From contig CAJINA010000005.1 of assembly GCA_905176665.1 (NCBI GenBank), forward strand, positions 221,346 through 285,345: a stretch of 64,000 nt of DNA, in the 5' to 3' direction. The first letter of the stretch is position 1, and each line of letters begins with the position of its first letter. Below are positions 61,583-64,000 of the stretch, piece by piece. This DNA is from Olavius algarvensis Delta 4 endosymbiont (GTDB taxonomy: Bacteria > Desulfobacterota > Desulfobacteria > Desulfobacterales > CAJINA01). The position numbers and the translations under genes are program-made. The notes beneath the pieces are model-generated. The model did not search any database. It saw only the letters and a list, made by a program, of their open reading frames with translations, and had not been told where the DNA came from.

Positions 61583-61802
61583 AATCTATCTCAAAAAAGT
61601 CTTTTGGCCCAATCTCGGTGTTGGGCGCTAAATGGGCGTGTAAATCGCCTCCGCAGGGAATGCTACTAATTGTAGGGCGGACCAAATCCTCGAAATACTG
61701 ATAGTATTTACCACGCAGGGCATTGGCTTCGCCGGCACCTCCGGTTCGAATGTGGCGTCCGCCTTGACATTGAACCAAAATCCGTTTTGAAGATAGATTC
61801 TA
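61580..61802 (+). repeat. Palindromic repeat family, copy G
   Basis: TAGAATCTATCT at 61580 is repeated in reverse complement up to 61802, with small slips beyond 12 bases. The left arm begins exactly on the TAG stop of the FN3 gene. The interior is close to copy B over most of its length and has an insert of about 30 bases near 61705-61735. The central hairpin is ATAC/GTAT-like and CATTGAACCAAAA is near the right end. Confidence 0.88.
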
Positions 61803-61855
61803 ATCACGGTTCTAGGCAACCGGGGCAAACAAGCAGGCCCCCCGAATAAAAAACC

Positions 61856-61889
61856 ACGCCCGATCCTTTCGCACAGGTGGATCGGGCGT
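61856..61889 (-). terminator. Intrinsic terminator of the flavoprotein gene
   Basis: ACGCCCGATCC (61856-61866) pairs perfectly with GGATCGGGCGT (61879-61889). On the minus strand it is followed by GGTTTTTTA. The rest of the 315-base gap is filled by repeat copy G. Confidence 0.85.
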
Positions 61890-61897
61890 TTTGGTTT

Positions 61898-62968
61898 TTA
61901 AGGTAAGGGCTCTTCCGTATAGGCCACATTCGCAGCTTCGGAGCTGTGCAGCGGCAGCGGCTTGCCGTCCCGGACGCCTGCTACCCAGTTTGGATTCAGC
62001 AAAATGGACTTGGCACTCAAGACCAGATCGGCGTTCTCCAGGGCCGCTTCCGCACTGGCCCGGTCATGGATCTGCCCGCAGATAAATAACGGCAGAGCGG
62101 TGACCTCCCGGGTCAGGGCAGCCATGGTTCGTCCGCTGCCGAAGGCTTCGTCGCTGAACCGGTAGGTCGAAACGGAAATCGCATCCAGGGGTTCTTTGTT
62201 CAGCAACCCGATAATGGCCTGGTATTCAGCCTGGTCGGCGAACAGGGAGACATCCATGTCGGCGACGCCCCAATTGGAGATCCGGAAAAACAGAAGGGTC
62301 TCATCTGGTATCACCGCGTCGACCGCCTGGATTATTTCATGGGCGAACCGGTAGCGGTTTTCCGGGCTGCCACCGTACCCGTCTGACCGCCGGTTTGAAT
62401 AGGTCGCGAGAAACTGGCTGATCAGGTATCCATGCGCACCATGAATCTCGATGCCGTCGAAACCGGCCGCAACGGCACCCCGGGCGGTACGCACGAACCC
62501 GTTGATGACCTGTTCGATGTCAAACAGACTCATTTCATCCGGCACAGGATAGGGCTCACCGGTGAGGGGATTGTCCTGGGCCGGAGCCACCGCACTGGGG
62601 GCGATGATACGGCCGGCTGGATTGACTTCCGGCCATCCCATCCGACCGCAGTGGAAGATCTGCATAATGGCCAGGGCGCCGGCGGCCTTGATTTTGGCTA
62701 CAACCGGGCGCCAGGCATCTATCTGGCGCTGGGTGAGGATCCTGGCCTGCCCCGGGTACCCCTGGGCACTTTCGTAGTCGGTGACGATTGCTTCCGTGTA
62801 CACCATGGCGGCTCCGTTTTCGGCGCGCCGGACCAGAAAATCCAGAACGTCCTGCCGCGGGACTGAATCCTGCTGGGAGGACATCCGGGTCATCGGGGCA
62901 ACCCCGATTCGATTCTTCAATATATGCTGCTGCAGTTGAAAGGGTGAAAATAAATGATCGCCGCTCAT
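61898..62968 (-). CDS. NADH:flavin oxidoreductase (old yellow enzyme family)
   Basis: The 356-residue protein is a single TIM-barrel FMN enzyme without the C-terminal iron-sulfur and FAD domains of the larger 2,4-dienoyl-CoA reductases. It shows NRIGVAPMTRMSS, IMQIFHCGRMG, FDGIEIHGAHGYLISQFLATYSNRRSDGYGGSPENRYRF and the C-terminal ADLVLSAKSILLNPNWV. Family members reduce activated double bonds of enones or nitro compounds with NAD(P)H. The physiological substrate is unknown. CAGGAGGTGGGAA precedes the ATG. Confidence 0.92.
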   Translation of the reverse strand: MSGDHLFSPFQLQQHILKNRIGVAPMTRMSSQQDSVPRQDVLDFLVRRAENGAAMVYTEAIVTDYESAQGYPGQARILTQRQIDAWRPVVAKIKAAGALAIMQIFHCGRMGWPEVNPAGRIIAPSAVAPAQDNPLTGEPYPVPDEMSLFDIEQVINGFVRTARGAVAAGFDGIEIHGAHGYLISQFLATYSNRRSDGYGGSPENRYRFAHEIIQAVDAVIPDETLLFFRISNWGVADMDVSLFADQAEYQAIIGLLNKEPLDAISVSTYRFSDEAFGSGRTMAALTREVTALPLFICGQIHDRASAEAALENADLVLSAKSILLNPNWVAGVRDGKPLPLHSSEAANVAYTEEPLP

Positions 62969-63248
62969 TTCCCACCTCCTGGATAGGGTATGTTTTCAAT
63001 AAAAAGTCGCCTGCCGGTCGGCACCGCGCCCTCCTTGAGGGGGTCTGGGCCGACAAGTATATGGGATAACAATTTCTATTGAGACAGTATAAGTATGATA
63101 TCGGTGGAGGCAAAATAATTATGGCTGATTTGCCGACCGGGTTCTGGTGGAAAAGGCCGATGATTTACAAAAGGCTGAAAATTCGATATGCACATTACCT
63201 GATTTTATGGATTTCAACCCGCAATCGCAGGAGAAGGGAGCCCATCAT

Positions 63249-63995
63249 ATGCCCAAGATTGGAATTATCGGCGGTTCCGGCCTGGATGACCCGCGCCTTT
63301 TAGAAGGCCCCCGGGAAATAGAGGCGGAAACCGCGTTTGGCAGCCCATCTTCACCCTTGACCCTGGGTAAGCTTGGACCGATCGAGGTCGTCATTCTGGC
63401 CCGGCACGGCCGCCGACACCAACTCAGCCCCACCCAGGTAAACTACCGCGCCAATATTCAGGCCCTGAAGGACCAGGGGGCAACGCACATCCTGGCCACG
63501 AGCGCATGCGGCAGCCTGCGGGCCAGGATAGGGCGGGGTGATTTTGTCATCGTGGACCAGTTTATTGATTTCACCAGGCATCGCCAGGCGACTTTTTTCG
63601 ATTCATTTGAAAATGGGGCCGGCCACACGGCCATGGCGGAACCCTTTAATGCGGACCTGCGCAAGGCGCTGTTTGAGACGGCCGCGGAACTGAAGTACCG
63701 GGTGCATGACGGCGGCACCATGGTGACCATTGAAGGCCCCCGGTTTTCAACCAAGGCGGAATCCCATATGTTCCGGACCCTGGGCGGTGATGTGATCAAC
63801 ATGTCGGTGGCCACCGAAGCAGCCCTGGCCAACGAGGCGGCCATCCCGTATGCCGTGGTGGCCATGTCGACCGATTACGACTGCTGGAAGGAGGACGAAG
63901 CCCCGGTGACCTGGGACGAGATTCTGGCCGTTTTCGACGAGAATGCCAGCAAGGTAAAAAATTTACTGATCAACGTGATCCCCAAAATCAAATAA
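63249..63995 (+). CDS. mtnP: S-methyl-5'-thioadenosine phosphorylase
   Basis: The enzyme cleaves methylthioadenosine with phosphate, giving adenine and methylthioribose-1-phosphate in methionine salvage. The 248-residue protein begins IGIIGGSGLDDPRLLEG, has the phosphate-binding RHGRRHQLSPTQVNYRANI, ILATSACGSLR, the TIEGPRFSTKAES segment, INMSVATEAALANE and the base-binding TDYDCWKEDE. The Asp there favours 6-aminopurines, hence MTA over inosine. The frame opens at 63147, but the ATG at 63249 with GGGAG matches homologs. The window ends five bases later in GGAG, probably the ribosome site of a next gene in the operon. Confidence 0.93.
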   Translation: MPKIGIIGGSGLDDPRLLEGPREIEAETAFGSPSSPLTLGKLGPIEVVILARHGRRHQLSPTQVNYRANIQALKDQGATHILATSACGSLRARIGRGDFVIVDQFIDFTRHRQATFFDSFENGAGHTAMAEPFNADLRKALFETAAELKYRVHDGGTMVTIEGPRFSTKAESHMFRTLGGDVINMSVATEAALANEAAIPYAVVAMSTDYDCWKEDEAPVTWDEILAVFDENASKVKNLLINVIPKIK

Positions 63996-64000
63996 GGAGC

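Noticed and set aside
591-61802. Repeat family as an ordinary MITE of an IS630/mariner element with TA target duplication
   Set aside because: Several copies do begin and end with TA, which fits, but the tips differ between copies while matching within a copy, and no transposase is present. It is kept as an alternative, not as the call.
1-64000. tRNA, rRNA, CRISPR array or prophage
   Set aside because: I scanned the gaps by eye for tRNA-like arms, regular direct repeats and phage genes and found none; a covariance-model search would be decisive.

Overview
The window is a dense, gap-poor stretch of a bacterial chromosome that reads like a sulfate-reducing Desulfobacterota (Desulfobacterales/Desulfosarcina-type). 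This is an inference from gene content: an aldehyde:ferredoxin oxidoreductase of the tungsten family, a selenocysteine-containing SelD, a FadN/FadA beta-oxidation pair, an SLC13 anion symporter beside a beta-carbonic anhydrase, a two-PrkA stress operon, several signalling proteins and moderately high GC. No rRNA, tRNA, CRISPR array, phage or complete insertion sequence was found.

Layout. 1-6.3 kb: a truncated response regulator/PAS protein, a cation/Ca2+ exchanger, selD (read through an in-frame UGA), and a minus-strand operon of CBS protein, SLC13 transporter and carbonic anhydrase. 6.7-11.8 kb: a conserved protein of unknown function, citrate synthase, and the uracil salvage pair upp-uraA. 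12-19.8 kb: priA, a DUF1573 protein that I read as a selenoprotein, a HAD hydrolase, a CoA-binding protein with an overlapping zinc-ribbon gene, and polA. 20-32 kb: a frameshifted probable lipoprotein, an MltF-like lytic transglycosylase, a ferritin-like protein, the MoxR/DUF58/transglutaminase operon, a YhhN protein, hisD and serC. 32.4-40 kb: the operon prkA - DUF444 - spoVR - second PrkA-like gene, with a sigma-54-type promoter upstream. 40.4-47.5 kb: AOR and its partner, a metallo-beta-lactamase-fold protein, then fadN-fadA under a TGAATGA-N4-TCATTCA operator. 47.9-54.8 kb: a PAS-GGDEF protein, a MerR/MBL pair, DUF1848, a Dus enzyme and a response regulator-cyclase. 54.7-61.6 kb: an envelope locus of FlgT/CsgG-type proteins ending in a five-FN3 protein. 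61.9-64 kb: an old-yellow-enzyme family flavoprotein and an MTA phosphorylase.

Two things stand out. First, two selenoproteins lie in one window: SelD itself (Sec19) and a DUF1573 protein in which Sec76 replaces the first Cys of the conserved TGCGC motif; each UGA is followed by a hairpin whose loop begins 17 nt downstream. Second, nine copies of an imperfect palindromic repeat (about 60-220 bp) are spread through the window. Its outer arms differ between copies but match each other within a copy, and its central hairpin also changes by compensating substitutions. Six of the seven non-overlapping convergent gene gaps hold one, and four copies start exactly on, and a fifth within, a neighbour's stop codon. 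I could not find this family among elements I know; it is the best candidate here for an undescribed element.

Two genes (the second PrkA-like gene and the 20-21 kb lipoprotein) are split by one-base shifts in G/C homopolymers, which may be sequence errors.
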